A stretch of 64,000 nt of DNA from Granulicoccus phenolivorans DSM 17626 = NBRC 107789 = JCM 15570. Lineage in GTDB: Bacteria > Actinomycetota > Actinomycetes > Propionibacteriales > Propionibacteriaceae. Of the stretch, positions 16,656 through 25,679 are shown in pieces. Within the stretch, counting starts at the first letter, position 1, and each line of letters opens with the position of its first letter. The notes below the pieces were generated by a model. It worked only from the letters and a program-made list of their open reading frames with translations, did no database searches and had not been told where the DNA came from. A program made the position numbers and the translations under genes. Location of the stretch: assembly GCF_000423085.1 (NCBI RefSeq), contig NZ_AUHH01000019.1, positions 1-64,000 of the forward strand. The letters are read 5' to 3'.

Positions 16656-17828
16656 TCAGATCGTTCGGGCAATGTTGCGGCGCAGGATCTCCGAGGTTCC
16701 GGCGTAGATCCGCAGGACGCGGTTGGTGCTGTAGATCCGCGAGATCGGGGTCTCGTCCATGAAGCCCATCCCGCCGAACAGCTGCAGGCAGGAGTCGATG
16801 GCGCGGGTGGCCATCTCGGTCAGCCACAGCTTCACCATCATTCCGTCGGCCGGCTCGTTGGTCCCACCGCGGATCTTGCGGATCGTGTCGTGCAGGTACG
16901 CGGTGCCCACCGACAGATCGGTCTTCACCGTGGCCAGCTGGAACTGGGTGTTCTGGTAGTCCCAGACCGTCTTGCCGAAGACCTGACGCATCTTCACGTA
17001 CTCCAGGGTCTGCCGGTACGCCAACTCGGCCTGGCCCAGGGCCCGGGCGGCGATCTGCAGCCGGTCGTACTCGATGGAGTCCATCATCAGCTTCATCGCC
17101 GCGCCCTCCTCCCCCATCCGCTGGGCCACCGGGACCCGGACGTTGTCGAAGGTGAGTTCGGCGGTGTTCCCGGCCACGAAGCCCGCGGTCTTGATCTTCT
17201 TGCGGGTGACGCCCTCGATCGACGGGTCGACCAGGAACATCGTCAGGGCCTTGCCGTTGCGCTCGCTGCTGGTGCGCGCGATCACGTAGAGGCAGTCGGC
17301 GATGTCGCCGTTGGTGATGAACATCTTCGAGCCGTTGATCACGTAGTGATCCCCGTCCCGGGTGGCGGTGGTGCGCATCGCCAGCACATCGGAGCCCGCG
17401 TCGGCCTCGGTGATCGCCATCGCCTGGATCGCCTCGCCGGCCATGATCTTCGGTGCCCAGGTGCGGATCAGCGGATCGTTGCCGCTGGCGATCAGGGCCC
17501 CGGTGGCCATGTCGGTGCTGAACAGGCTGCCCAGGGTGGCGTACGCCTCGGAGCGGGCCAACTCGTGGGAGATGATCACGTTCGGGATGTGCCCGGCCCC
17601 GGGACCGCCGTACTCCTCGGGGATCGAGGCCCCCAGGATCCCGGCCTTGCCCGCCTTGCGCCAGATCTCGTGGCGGGAGTCCCAGTCGTAGGGCAGGTTG
17701 TCATAGTTCGGCTCGAGTTCCTTGTCGATGAAGGCCCGCACGGTGGCCCGGAAGGCGTCCTCGACATCGCTGAACGGCGAGGAGTGGGCCAATTCGGGGT
17801 ACTCGGCCAGTGTCGGATCCTGGGTCAC
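16656..17828 (-). CDS. acyl-CoA dehydrogenase
   Basis: A 390-residue acyl-CoA dehydrogenase with intact family motifs: ITEADAGSDVLAM in the substrate/FAD loop, INGSKMFITNG, RQVFGKTVWDYQNTQF and the C-terminal IYAGTSEILRRNIA. In the last motif Ala stands where medium-chain enzymes carry the catalytic Glu (IYEGT), so the base must be elsewhere, as in isovaleryl-CoA-type enzymes; an acidic residue in IEYDRLQIAA is a candidate. The GTG start at 17828 has GGAGG 8 bp upstream. It follows a fused CoA-transferase, consistent with oxidation of the CoA ester made there. Confidence 0.9.
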   Translation of the reverse strand: MTQDPTLAEYPELAHSSPFSDVEDAFRATVRAFIDKELEPNYDNLPYDWDSRHEIWRKAGKAGILGASIPEEYGGPGAGHIPNVIISHELARSEAYATLGSLFSTDMATGALIASGNDPLIRTWAPKIMAGEAIQAMAITEADAGSDVLAMRTTATRDGDHYVINGSKMFITNGDIADCLYVIARTSSERNGKALTMFLVDPSIEGVTRKKIKTAGFVAGNTAELTFDNVRVPVAQRMGEEGAAMKLMMDSIEYDRLQIAARALGQAELAYRQTLEYVKMRQVFGKTVWDYQNTQFQLATVKTDLSVGTAYLHDTIRKIRGGTNEPADGMMVKLWLTEMATRAIDSCLQLFGGMGFMDETPISRIYSTNRVLRIYAGTSEILRRNIARTI

Positions 17829-17844
17829 AGTGTGTTCCTCCTGC

Positions 17845-20076
17845 TCATGCGACGACTCCCGCCGCGTACATCGCTTCAATCTCTTCGTCGGGATAGCCCA
17901 GTTCGGCGAGCAGTTCCCGGGTGTGTCGGCCGCGGGCCGGGGCGCCGCGCAACGTCTCGGCGTCCAGCGCGCTGCGGCCGAAGGTGACGAGTTGGCCGAC
18001 CGCCCCGTAGAGGTGGCCGTACCGCTCGTCGGGGCGGGTGGCACAAAAGCCGGTGGCCCGGGCCGTCTCGGAGGCCAGCAGATCGCTCAACCCGCTGGGT
18101 CGGCATTCCTCCGCCCATACCCCGGCTTCCCGCAGCCGCGCCAGGGCGTCGGCGAGCGGGAGTTCGCGCAGCCGCGCCTCGAGCAGCTCCTGCTCCGCGG
18201 GGCCCCAGTCGGCGGCATGCGCGGGCGCCGGAGTGTTGCCGACCAGTTCGGTCCACAGCGCCTGCGCCTGGGTGTCGGAACGGGCCGCGATCGCGATCCA
18301 GCCGTCGGCGACCGGATAGAGCCGGTGCGTCGGGGAGGTGCCCAGCAGGTCCCGGTCGATCTCCGGTACGCCGGCGAAGCTGTCCCCGACCTGGATCTGG
18401 TCCGACATCAGGAACATGCCGGTGTTCAGCAGGCTGCCCCAGGCGTCGGCGACCCGGCCGGTGACCCGGCGTTCGTACAGCGCCATCAGCGCGGCGACCG
18501 CTCCGACCACCCCGGCGCCGTAGTCCAGGTACGGGGCCCGGAACCACAGCGGTTCCCCGTCGGGTCCGCCGGCGCGCCGCTCCATGCCGAGCAGGGCCTG
18601 GATGATCATGTCGAAGCCGGGATCGGTGGCCCGCGGCCCCTCCGGCCCGAACGACAGCGAGGCCAGCGTGATGATGGTGGGGTTGATCCGGCGCAGTTCG
18701 GCCGGGGAGACCCCCAGCCGCTCCGGGACGCCGACCCGCCAGTTGTGCATCATCAGGTCGGTGCCGGCGACCAGGCGATCCAGCACCTGCTTGCCGCGGG
18801 GGTCCTTCAGGTCGACCACCATCGCCCGCTTGCCCATCTGGACGGCGAGGTAGTGCCGCTGCAGGCCCCGGTTCGGGTCCCCCTGCAGGCTCTCGAACTT
18901 GATCACGTCCGCGCCCAGGTCGGCCAGCAGCCGGCCGCTGAACGGGCCGGCGACGAAGCTGCCGAAATCGATCACCCGGATCCCGGCCAGCGGTCCGGCG
19001 CCGGACCGGGGGCGGTCGATCTCCGGTGCCGTACCGGGGGTCGGCTCGGTGATCGCGCTCACCCGGAACGGGTCGGCCACCACCCGGGTGTCGCCGCGCT
19101 GGCTCAGCAGCCGATTGGCCGCCACCTGCGGGTCGTCCCAGAACTCGCCGGGCCGCAGCACCGGCGCCGCGGGCAGGCCGATGGCCCGGGCCCGGGTCAG
19201 CAGTTCCTCCCGGGGGAAGCCGATCACGTGGCTGCCGATCAGCGGCCGATCACCGAAGAACATGTTCGGGCTGGCGCCGACGCGGGGAATCCCCACATCG
19301 TTGGGATCCACCTCCCGGTCGATCTCCAGGATCGTGTACAGCTTCTTCACCGCCTGGGGTACGCCCATCACGAACTGGATGAACTCCCCGTCGGCGCACT
19401 CGAAGATCAGGTGCTTGACGTCCTTGGGGGTCGCCTTGTCGAACTCGGCGTCCGGGTGCTCGGCGGCTTCCCAGAACGGCATCAGGAAGAACACCGCCCC
19501 CTGGTGCAACGAGGCGGTGACCAGTTCGCCCCGGCCGGAATCCAGCCGACCGATCAGCGCGGCCCACAGCCCGTACAGCGCCAGCAGCGCCTGCCCGAAG
19601 GTCGGGAACAGCACGTCGAAGTAGACCGGGCGATCGCTGTAGTGCTCGAAGGTCAGCCCCGAGCGGGCCTGCACCAGCAGATCGACCGCGGGGTGTCCGT
19701 CCTCGTCGCCGGGAACGTAACCGGAGAGGTCGACCACCACCAGCTGCGGGTACGCCTGCGCCAGCTCGGCAGCGTCGCGGCGGGTCGCCACGTCCGGGTG
19801 ATCCTCGCCGCCGACCAGGCAGACGTCCGCGGCGGCCAGCAGCTCGGCCAGGTCGGCCGCGTCGGCGGCGTGGACACCGTCGCGCCAGTAGCGGTGGGCC
19901 GGGTAGATCCGGTCGAAGACCTCGTCGCCGGCCGGCGCCACGCGGTCGACCCGCATCCCGGCCGCGACCAGGGAGCGGGTGACCAGCCCGGCGGCCATGC
20001 CGGTGGCCAGGTCGACCACGCGCAGCGCGGTCGGCGCCTGATACCGGGGTTCACTCATCGGGTCCGCACTGGTCAT
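17845..20076 (-). CDS. fused tandem CaiB/BaiF CoA-transferase, N-half degenerate
   Basis: A 743-residue two-half family III CoA-transferase. The N-terminal half (about 15-345) keeps the fold but has FPTFGQALL at about 157-165 where the nucleophile should be. The C-terminal half begins GPLAGIRVIDFGSFVAGP (361-378) and carries the likely catalytic Asp518 in APYLDYGAG. The ATG at 20076 overlaps the enoyl-CoA hydratase stop by 4 bp; an internal ATG six codons on is an alternative. It probably activates a carboxylate intermediate by CoA exchange. Its closest relatives in the window are at 20903-23002 and 5259-7436. Confidence 0.87.
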   Translation of the reverse strand: MTSADPMSEPRYQAPTALRVVDLATGMAAGLVTRSLVAAGMRVDRVAPAGDEVFDRIYPAHRYWRDGVHAADAADLAELLAAADVCLVGGEDHPDVATRRDAAELAQAYPQLVVVDLSGYVPGDEDGHPAVDLLVQARSGLTFEHYSDRPVYFDVLFPTFGQALLALYGLWAALIGRLDSGRGELVTASLHQGAVFFLMPFWEAAEHPDAEFDKATPKDVKHLIFECADGEFIQFVMGVPQAVKKLYTILEIDREVDPNDVGIPRVGASPNMFFGDRPLIGSHVIGFPREELLTRARAIGLPAAPVLRPGEFWDDPQVAANRLLSQRGDTRVVADPFRVSAITEPTPGTAPEIDRPRSGAGPLAGIRVIDFGSFVAGPFSGRLLADLGADVIKFESLQGDPNRGLQRHYLAVQMGKRAMVVDLKDPRGKQVLDRLVAGTDLMMHNWRVGVPERLGVSPAELRRINPTIITLASLSFGPEGPRATDPGFDMIIQALLGMERRAGGPDGEPLWFRAPYLDYGAGVVGAVAALMALYERRVTGRVADAWGSLLNTGMFLMSDQIQVGDSFAGVPEIDRDLLGTSPTHRLYPVADGWIAIAARSDTQAQALWTELVGNTPAPAHAADWGPAEQELLEARLRELPLADALARLREAGVWAEECRPSGLSDLLASETARATGFCATRPDERYGHLYGAVGQLVTFGRSALDAETLRGAPARGRHTRELLAELGYPDEEIEAMYAAGVVA

Positions 20077-20906
20077 CGAGCCTTGTACTCCGGCTTGCGC
20101 TTTTCGGCGAAGGCACGGCCGTACTCCTTGAAGTCCTCGGTCTTGTCCAGCCGGGACAGCTGCATCTGCTCATCCAGCGCGGTCGCGATCGGCACCCACT
20201 GCTTGCGGGTCACCCGGACCGCGTCCCGGGTTGCCAGCGGCGGCGCCTTGAGGATCTCGGCGGCCAGTTCCTCGGCCACCTCCAGCATCTTGTCCTCGGT
20301 GGTCAGCCGGTTGGCCAGCCCGAGCCGGTAGAGCTCGGCGCCCTCGATCTGCCGCCCGGTGATCAGCATCTCCGAAGCCAGCTTGGAGGGCATGAAGGTC
20401 TTGATCTTGGCCCAGGTCCGCGACCCCGACATGCCGGCGGTGGTCTCGGTGATGGCCACCCGAGCGGTGTCGGCGACCACCATCAGGTCGCATTCGGCGG
20501 CCAGATGCGCGCCGCCGCCCAGGGCGTACCCGTGCACCGCGACGATCACCGGCTTGTAGTTCGCGGTCCGGCCCAGCCAGCCCTCGCCACCGGTGCCGCG
20601 CAGGTGCTGGGCGCCACCGACGTGGCCCTCGCGCAGGGCCTGCAGCGCGTTCTTGGCGCGCTCGGAATCGGTGCCGCCGAAGCCGAAGGAGCTGTGCTCC
20701 TTGACATCGACGCCGGCGCAGAAGCTCTTGCCGGCGCCGTGCAGGATCAGCACCCACAGGTCCTCGTCGAGGTCGAACTCCATCAGCGCCAGCCGCATCT
20801 CCGATTCCATCTGATCGGTGAAGGCGTTGTGGCGCTCGGGCCGATTCAGTTCCAGGTAGGCGATGCGACCCTTGCGGGTGAAGTTGATGGTCTGGTACTC
20901 GGTCAT
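20073..20906 (-). CDS. enoyl-CoA hydratase/isomerase family protein
   Basis: A 277-residue crotonase-fold protein. The oxyanion-hole segments SFCAGVDVKE (61-70) and HGYALGGGAHLAAECD (125-140) are present. Of the two acid residues used by classic hydratases, the one in the second position is kept (Glu154 in ITETTAG), while the first appears to be His134 (GGGAHLA instead of GGGxELA). The reaction may therefore differ from simple hydration, for example isomerisation or retro-Claisen-type hydrolysis as in other crotonases. It is sandwiched between two fused CoA-transferases with 4-bp overlaps on both sides. Confidence 0.88.
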   Translation of the reverse strand: MTEYQTINFTRKGRIAYLELNRPERHNAFTDQMESEMRLALMEFDLDEDLWVLILHGAGKSFCAGVDVKEHSSFGFGGTDSERAKNALQALREGHVGGAQHLRGTGGEGWLGRTANYKPVIVAVHGYALGGGAHLAAECDLMVVADTARVAITETTAGMSGSRTWAKIKTFMPSKLASEMLITGRQIEGAELYRLGLANRLTTEDKMLEVAEELAAEILKAPPLATRDAVRVTRKQWVPIATALDEQMQLSRLDKTEDFKEYGRAFAEKRKPEYKAR

Positions 20907-23002
20907 GCTGTCATCTCCGATTCGTGCTGCAGAAGTTCGTCGTTGTGCTCGCCCAGGACCGGGGCGGGCCGGAACGGCCGGGCGGGAGCCCAGCCCTCGA
21001 GGTTCACCAGCGGGCCGTAGCAGCCGGTGACCACCCCGAATCGTTTGTCCTCGGTGTCGATCACCAGGTGTGCCGCGCGGGCGGCCGGGTCGTCCAGGAG
21101 CCGAGCGAAGGCATCGCGCCGGGCGGGCACCGCCCAGCCGCCGATCTCCTCGACCGCGGTCACCACGGCGGTGCTGTCGCGTTCGGCGGTCCAGGCCGTC
21201 CCGGCCCGGGTCCAGGCCTCGTCGCGGACGTCGGTCGCCGGGTCCAGTCCCAGCAGCGCGGCCCAGGCCGTCCGCGTCGCCGGCTCGCGCAGCACCAGCG
21301 CGACCCAGCCGTCACGGGTGCGGTAGAGCCGCTCGAGCGGGGCGAAGCCGAGGCGTTCGCCGTCGAGCGCATCGGCGCCCTCCGCCCCGCGCAGGTCGCC
21401 CTCCCCACGCAGGAACAGGGCCGCGGCGAGCAGGCTGACATGCACGTCGACGCCGACCTGGTCGGTGGCCCGGCGGTACAGACCGGCCAGAATCCCGATC
21501 GCACCGAGGGCACCGGAGGCATAGTCGACGAACGGCGAGCGGTACCAGACCGGCTCGTTGCCCCGGCCGCCGGCCCGCTGCTCGTGGCCGCACAGGGCCT
21601 GCATGACCATGTCGAAACCGGAGTCCAGGGCCTTCGGCCCGGAATCCCCGTAGGCCGTGGTCTGCAGGTACACCAGGCCGGGGTGCCGCTCCCGGACCTG
21701 GTCGGGCCCCAGTCCGAGGCGTTCGGCCGCGCCGACCCGCATGTTGTGCATCAGCACATCGGCATCCTCGAGGAGGCGATGCAACTGTGCGCGCCCCGCC
21801 TCGGTCTTCAGGTCGAGTACCACCGAGCGCTTGCCCCGGTTGGTCGCCAGCACGTTGCGCATCCCGGTCAGGTTCGACAGCCCGGTGGGCGGGTCGACCG
21901 AGATCACCTCGGCACCCAGGTCGGCCAGCAGCTTGGACGCGAAGGGCCCGGCCACCCAGTTGCCGATGTCGACGATGCGTACGCCGGACAGCGGATCCGG
22001 CCCGGCCACGGCTTCCGTCGGGGCCGGTGCGGCGGCCCGGGCCCGGTAGCGCAGCGGCTGGGCGACCCGGAGCCGACCGGTCCGGTCGGTCTCCACCAGC
22101 CCCTGCTGGCGGACCTGCGGATCCTGCAGGGCGGCGCCGGGCGCCAGCACGGGTTCGGCGGCGATCCCGGCCGCCTTCAGCCGGGCCACCACGACGTCGG
22201 AGTCGAGTCGGGCGACGTATTCGGCCAGCAGCGGGCGGTCCCCGAAGTAGGAGTCCGCGCCCCGGCTGGCATCCGGGACGCCCCGGTCGGCCGGATCCAC
22301 CTCGCCGGGGATCTCCAGAGCTCGGTGCACCTTGGCGACCGCGCCGGGAACCCCCATCACGAACTGCACGTAGCGCCCGTCGCGACACCGGAAGATCAGG
22401 TGCCGCACGTCCAGCGGGGGCACCTTGTCGAAGTCCGGGGTGGGCCGCTGCGCCGACATCCACAGGTGGGGCCAGAACAGGGCCTGGCCCTGCTGCAGGC
22501 TCACCCGGGCGAGGGCGCCGGCGCCGGTGCGCCGACGCTGCAACAGTCCGGCCCAGGCCGCCAGGGTAGCCAGCAGGCCGGCCCCGTACAGGGTGGACCC
22601 GAAGGCGATCTGGGTGGGCCGGTCGGCGAACTGCTCGAACACGAAGCCGGTGCGGGCCTGCACCAGCAGGTCATCGGCCGGGGTCTGGTCGGTGGTCCCG
22701 GGCACGTACGCCGCGACCTCGATCACGACCTGCCCGGGGTCGCTGGGCACCTCGTGCTCCAGCGCCCCGACGATGGTTTCCCCGCCGGTGAGCACCACGT
22801 CGGCGCCGGCGACCCGGGCCTGCTCGGGGGTGAGGGTTTCCCAACCGTCCCACCAGTGCCGCAGCGCCGGGTAGCGGGCCAGCACCGCGTCGTCGGTGGG
22901 ATCGCTCACCCGCAGGATCCGCGCCCCGGCGCCGGCCAGCAGCCGGCAGGCGACGGCGGTGGGCAGCCCGTGACCGAGGTTGAGGACGGTCGGGCCGCTC
23001 AC
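20903..23002 (-). CDS. fused tandem CaiB/BaiF CoA-transferase, N-half degenerate
   Basis: A 699-residue two-half CoA-transferase, the third fusion of this type here. The N-terminal half (about 5-320) has FGSTLYGAGLL (134-144) instead of an Asp-containing nucleophile site. The C-terminal half starts near 336 (DPLSGVRIVDIGNWVAGPF) and has the likely catalytic Asp493 in SPFVDYASG. Overlaps of 4 bp join it to the Rieske oxygenase upstream and the hydratase downstream. Being second in the unit, it could place CoA on the oxygenation product. Confidence 0.87.
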   Translation of the reverse strand: MSGPTVLNLGHGLPTAVACRLLAGAGARILRVSDPTDDAVLARYPALRHWWDGWETLTPEQARVAGADVVLTGGETIVGALEHEVPSDPGQVVIEVAAYVPGTTDQTPADDLLVQARTGFVFEQFADRPTQIAFGSTLYGAGLLATLAAWAGLLQRRRTGAGALARVSLQQGQALFWPHLWMSAQRPTPDFDKVPPLDVRHLIFRCRDGRYVQFVMGVPGAVAKVHRALEIPGEVDPADRGVPDASRGADSYFGDRPLLAEYVARLDSDVVVARLKAAGIAAEPVLAPGAALQDPQVRQQGLVETDRTGRLRVAQPLRYRARAAAPAPTEAVAGPDPLSGVRIVDIGNWVAGPFASKLLADLGAEVISVDPPTGLSNLTGMRNVLATNRGKRSVVLDLKTEAGRAQLHRLLEDADVLMHNMRVGAAERLGLGPDQVRERHPGLVYLQTTAYGDSGPKALDSGFDMVMQALCGHEQRAGGRGNEPVWYRSPFVDYASGALGAIGILAGLYRRATDQVGVDVHVSLLAAALFLRGEGDLRGAEGADALDGERLGFAPLERLYRTRDGWVALVLREPATRTAWAALLGLDPATDVRDEAWTRAGTAWTAERDSTAVVTAVEEIGGWAVPARRDAFARLLDDPAARAAHLVIDTEDKRFGVVTGCYGPLVNLEGWAPARPFRPAPVLGEHNDELLQHESEMTA

Positions 23003-24306
23003 TGTGCCGATGCCTCGCCCTGGTAGATCTCGGTCCAGGAGTGTCCCTCGGCCAGTTCCACATAGCCGGCGGTGATCGGCTGCCGGGGCGCCAGGCCGCG
23101 CGGCTCTTCGCCGCGATCCACGCGCTTGGCGTTGTCGATCACGTTGCGGCGGAACCGGGCGATGGCCAGGTCGGCGGGCACCAGGTGCTCCACCGGGTAC
23201 AACTCCATCGGACCCATCGATTCACCGACTGCGAAGTCCTCGGGGATGAAGCGGTACAGCCCGGTGAAGGTGGAGCCGTCGGCCATGGCCGCGCGGTTCT
23301 GCAGCCAGTTGTTCTCCTTGCGCGGCCGATCCGGCAGGTCCTTGTACGCCCGGCCGATGCCGTGCTTGTTCTTGGCGGTGTCGTCGATGCCGTAGTACTG
23401 GAAGATCTCCTCGCGGGCGGCACCGGTGTTGATCACCCGCTGCTCGTCCCAGAAGACCATGAAGAAGTGGGTGCGCTCGGTGTCGACCGGCAGCATCAGC
23501 TGCATCAGGTTGTCCGGGGGGACCGCGACCGTGGTCGGGTAGGAGAAGGTGGTGATCCGGGCCGCGGTCCCGGAGTCGCCGTCGGGGGTGGTGAACGAGC
23601 GCAGCGCGGCGTACCGCAGGCCGAAGTCGGTCTCCTGCACCTCGATCGAGGGGGCGAGGTCCTTGGAGATCACCGCACCGGTGGAGGACCGGGCCCGGCC
23701 GGAGAAGGAGGGCGCCGGGCCCTTGCCGGTGCCGAGCAGCTTCAACGCGTCCTGGTGCAGCACGCCGGTGTGGGAGGAGTCCAGCAGCCCCTCGATCGTG
23801 CGCGACCAGTTGGCGTTGGCCACCACGATCTCCGACAGCACGTTCTCCTCGGGCAGGTCGAAGTACGGGTGGTGCGGCAGCTCGGGCTGCTGGTCGGCGG
23901 GCCCGAAGTAGCCCCAGACCAGCCCGCCCTTCTCCTGCACCGCGTAGGCGGGCTGCTTGACCCGGTCCTTGAACCGCGGATCCTGCACGTTCGGGGCCTC
24001 GACCAGGGTGCCGTCGGTGGCGTACTTCCAGCCGTGGTAGAGGCACCGCAGGCCGCCGCCCTCGTTGCGCCCCAGACACAGCGAGGCGCTGCGGTGGGTG
24101 CACAGCTCATCGAGCAGGCCCAGGTTGCCGGCGCTGTCACGGAAGAGCACGTAGTCCTGGCTGAGCGCCCGCACCGGCAGCGGTGCCCCGTCGGCGGTGA
24201 CGTCCGACGACAGCGCGATGGGCAGCCAGAACCGCTTCATCATCTTGTGCATCGGCGCCCCGACCGATACATCCATCAGCATTCGCTTCTGCTCCGCATG
24301 GTCCAT
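22999..24306 (-). CDS. Rieske non-heme iron oxygenase, large subunit
   Basis: A 435-residue ring-hydroxylating-type oxygenase. The Rieske [2Fe-2S] ligands are Cys69-x-His71 and Cys88-x2-His91; the mononuclear iron site is Asp176/His179/His184 in GLLDSSHTGVLH. No beta subunit gene follows, so it is of the alpha-only type (phthalate dioxygenase / ketosteroid hydroxylase-like). It is strongly similar to the plus-strand oxygenase at 48796-50109 (shared THRSASLCLGR, APNVQDPRFKDRV). No reductase is encoded in this unit; the one at 41966-42922 may serve it. It is the first gene after the operator promoter at 24326-24368. Confidence 0.93.
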   Translation of the reverse strand: MDHAEQKRMLMDVSVGAPMHKMMKRFWLPIALSSDVTADGAPLPVRALSQDYVLFRDSAGNLGLLDELCTHRSASLCLGRNEGGGLRCLYHGWKYATDGTLVEAPNVQDPRFKDRVKQPAYAVQEKGGLVWGYFGPADQQPELPHHPYFDLPEENVLSEIVVANANWSRTIEGLLDSSHTGVLHQDALKLLGTGKGPAPSFSGRARSSTGAVISKDLAPSIEVQETDFGLRYAALRSFTTPDGDSGTAARITTFSYPTTVAVPPDNLMQLMLPVDTERTHFFMVFWDEQRVINTGAAREEIFQYYGIDDTAKNKHGIGRAYKDLPDRPRKENNWLQNRAAMADGSTFTGLYRFIPEDFAVGESMGPMELYPVEHLVPADLAIARFRRNVIDNAKRVDRGEEPRGLAPRQPITAGYVELAEGHSWTEIYQGEASAQ

Positions 24307-24325
24307 GACAGACCCTCCTACACTC

Positions 24326-24368
24326 CGATATTTCGTGTGATCTTACGTTATTTCGTATTAACCGGCAA
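24326..24368 (-). promoter_or_regulatory. sigma70-like promoter with duplicated CG-N6-CG operator
   Basis: Minus strand: -35 TTGCCG (24363-24368), 17-bp spacer, -10 TAAGAT (24340-24345). Elements CGAAATAACG (24346-24355) and CGAAATATCG (24326-24335) flank the -10 with a 20-bp period. The -35 half lies inside the 3' end of the upstream kinase gene. Drives the Rieske/CoA-transferase unit. Confidence 0.7.
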
Positions 24369-25679
24369 TGGTTTCGTGGCCTGCAGCACCTGCTGCATCT
24401 GCCGGGCAATCCGGTAGCGCATGTTCTGCCACAGCACGGCGTACGAGCTGGTGTACTCGATGTGTCGGCGGTCCTCCCGCATCCGGATGATGCTGTTGCG
24501 GGCCAGGTGTTGATACAACCAGATGCTGCTGAACAGCATGTAGAAATCGACCGTCGCCGGGTCGCAGTGGTAGCCGCCGTTGGCGTGGTAGACCTCGAGG
24601 AACTTCTCCCAGGTGGTCATCTGCTCGATGGTGCTGCGCAGATAGCCCAGGTCCCGGGCCGGATGCCCCAGCGAGGTCAGCTCCCAGTCCAGGACCGCGG
24701 TGAGCTCGTCCCCCTCGGCCAGGACGTTGTGGAACCCGAGATCGCCGTGCACCAGGGTGATCTTGTCGTCGATCCCGCTGACGTGGGCGTCCAGCCAGTC
24801 CAGCGCCTGCACCACGCTGGGATAGTCGTCGCAGTAGGTGTGGATCGTCTCGCGGAACTGGGCCAGCCTTTCCCGCAACTGCTCCTGGGAATGATCCTGC
24901 AGGACCAGGAAGTCACTGCTGATCTCGGCCACGTCGATCGCGTGCAGCTTACCGACCTGGGCCGCCAGGCCCAGCGCGAGCGGCTCACTCTTGGGCGGGA
25001 CGAACACATCACCGGCGGTCGACCCGGCCAGCCGCTCCATGATCAGGAAGGAGTTGCCCAGCTGTTCGGTGTCGCGCTCCAGGTGCAGCGGCTTGGGGAC
25101 CTTCAGCCCGCGGGCGTGCAGTTGGGCGAGCAGTTCGGCCTCACTGACCACAGAGGTCTGGTTCAGTTCGGATTCCTGGTCGATCCGGAAGACGACCTCC
25201 GCAGGGAACTCGGCGGCCTCGCTCATCGAGATCGCCAGGGTCGTCTTGGAGCGTCCGCCGGCCATCTGCACCACATTGTCCAGGTGCGCGGTCGCGCCGC
25301 CGCCGGGATGGTCGCGCAGGAAGGCCTCGATCCGCTCCACGTCGATGATCGCCCGGGGCACCGCGACGCCCGCCGCCGGCGGGGTCCGCAGTTCGGCGGT
25401 GGCCTGCTCGATCCGGTCGATCTCGGCCAGTTCGGCGGTCAGGTCGGCCGGTTCGGCGTACGCCCCGGCGGACTCGGCCAGCCGGTCCAGCCGCAGCGCC
25501 AGCCAGCTCAGGACCTCTTCGCAGCGGCTGGCGCGGACCGCGGCCAGCCCGGTCAGCTCGGGCTCGATCGTCCCGGTCAGGGTGTCCACACAGTTCGCGA
25601 TCACCCAGCGCGCGGTCTGCAGTTCGACCTGCAGATGGCTCAGGTGGTCCTGGGTCTTGAAGTCGGCTTCTCGGGTCAT
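24348..25679 (-). CDS. APH-fold phosphotransferase family protein
   Basis: A 443-residue protein with an aminoglycoside-phosphotransferase-like kinase domain after an N-terminal helical region of about 125 residues. The nucleotide loop is near GGRSKTTL (141-148), the Brenner motif HGDLGFHN is at 311-318 (catalytic Asp313), and the metal site DWE at 331-333. Such kinases phosphorylate hydroxyl groups on small molecules. Here it ends the P450/epoxide hydrolase unit and overlaps the lipocalin-like gene by 4 bp; a second kinase and second lipocalin-like gene lie upstream. An antibiotic-resistance role is unlikely in this setting. Phosphorylation of a pathway alcohol is my inference. Confidence 0.85.
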   Translation of the reverse strand: MTREADFKTQDHLSHLQVELQTARWVIANCVDTLTGTIEPELTGLAAVRASRCEEVLSWLALRLDRLAESAGAYAEPADLTAELAEIDRIEQATAELRTPPAAGVAVPRAIIDVERIEAFLRDHPGGGATAHLDNVVQMAGGRSKTTLAISMSEAAEFPAEVVFRIDQESELNQTSVVSEAELLAQLHARGLKVPKPLHLERDTEQLGNSFLIMERLAGSTAGDVFVPPKSEPLALGLAAQVGKLHAIDVAEISSDFLVLQDHSQEQLRERLAQFRETIHTYCDDYPSVVQALDWLDAHVSGIDDKITLVHGDLGFHNVLAEGDELTAVLDWELTSLGHPARDLGYLRSTIEQMTTWEKFLEVYHANGGYHCDPATVDFYMLFSSIWLYQHLARNSIIRMREDRRHIEYTSSYAVLWQNMRYRIARQMQQVLQATKPLPVNTK

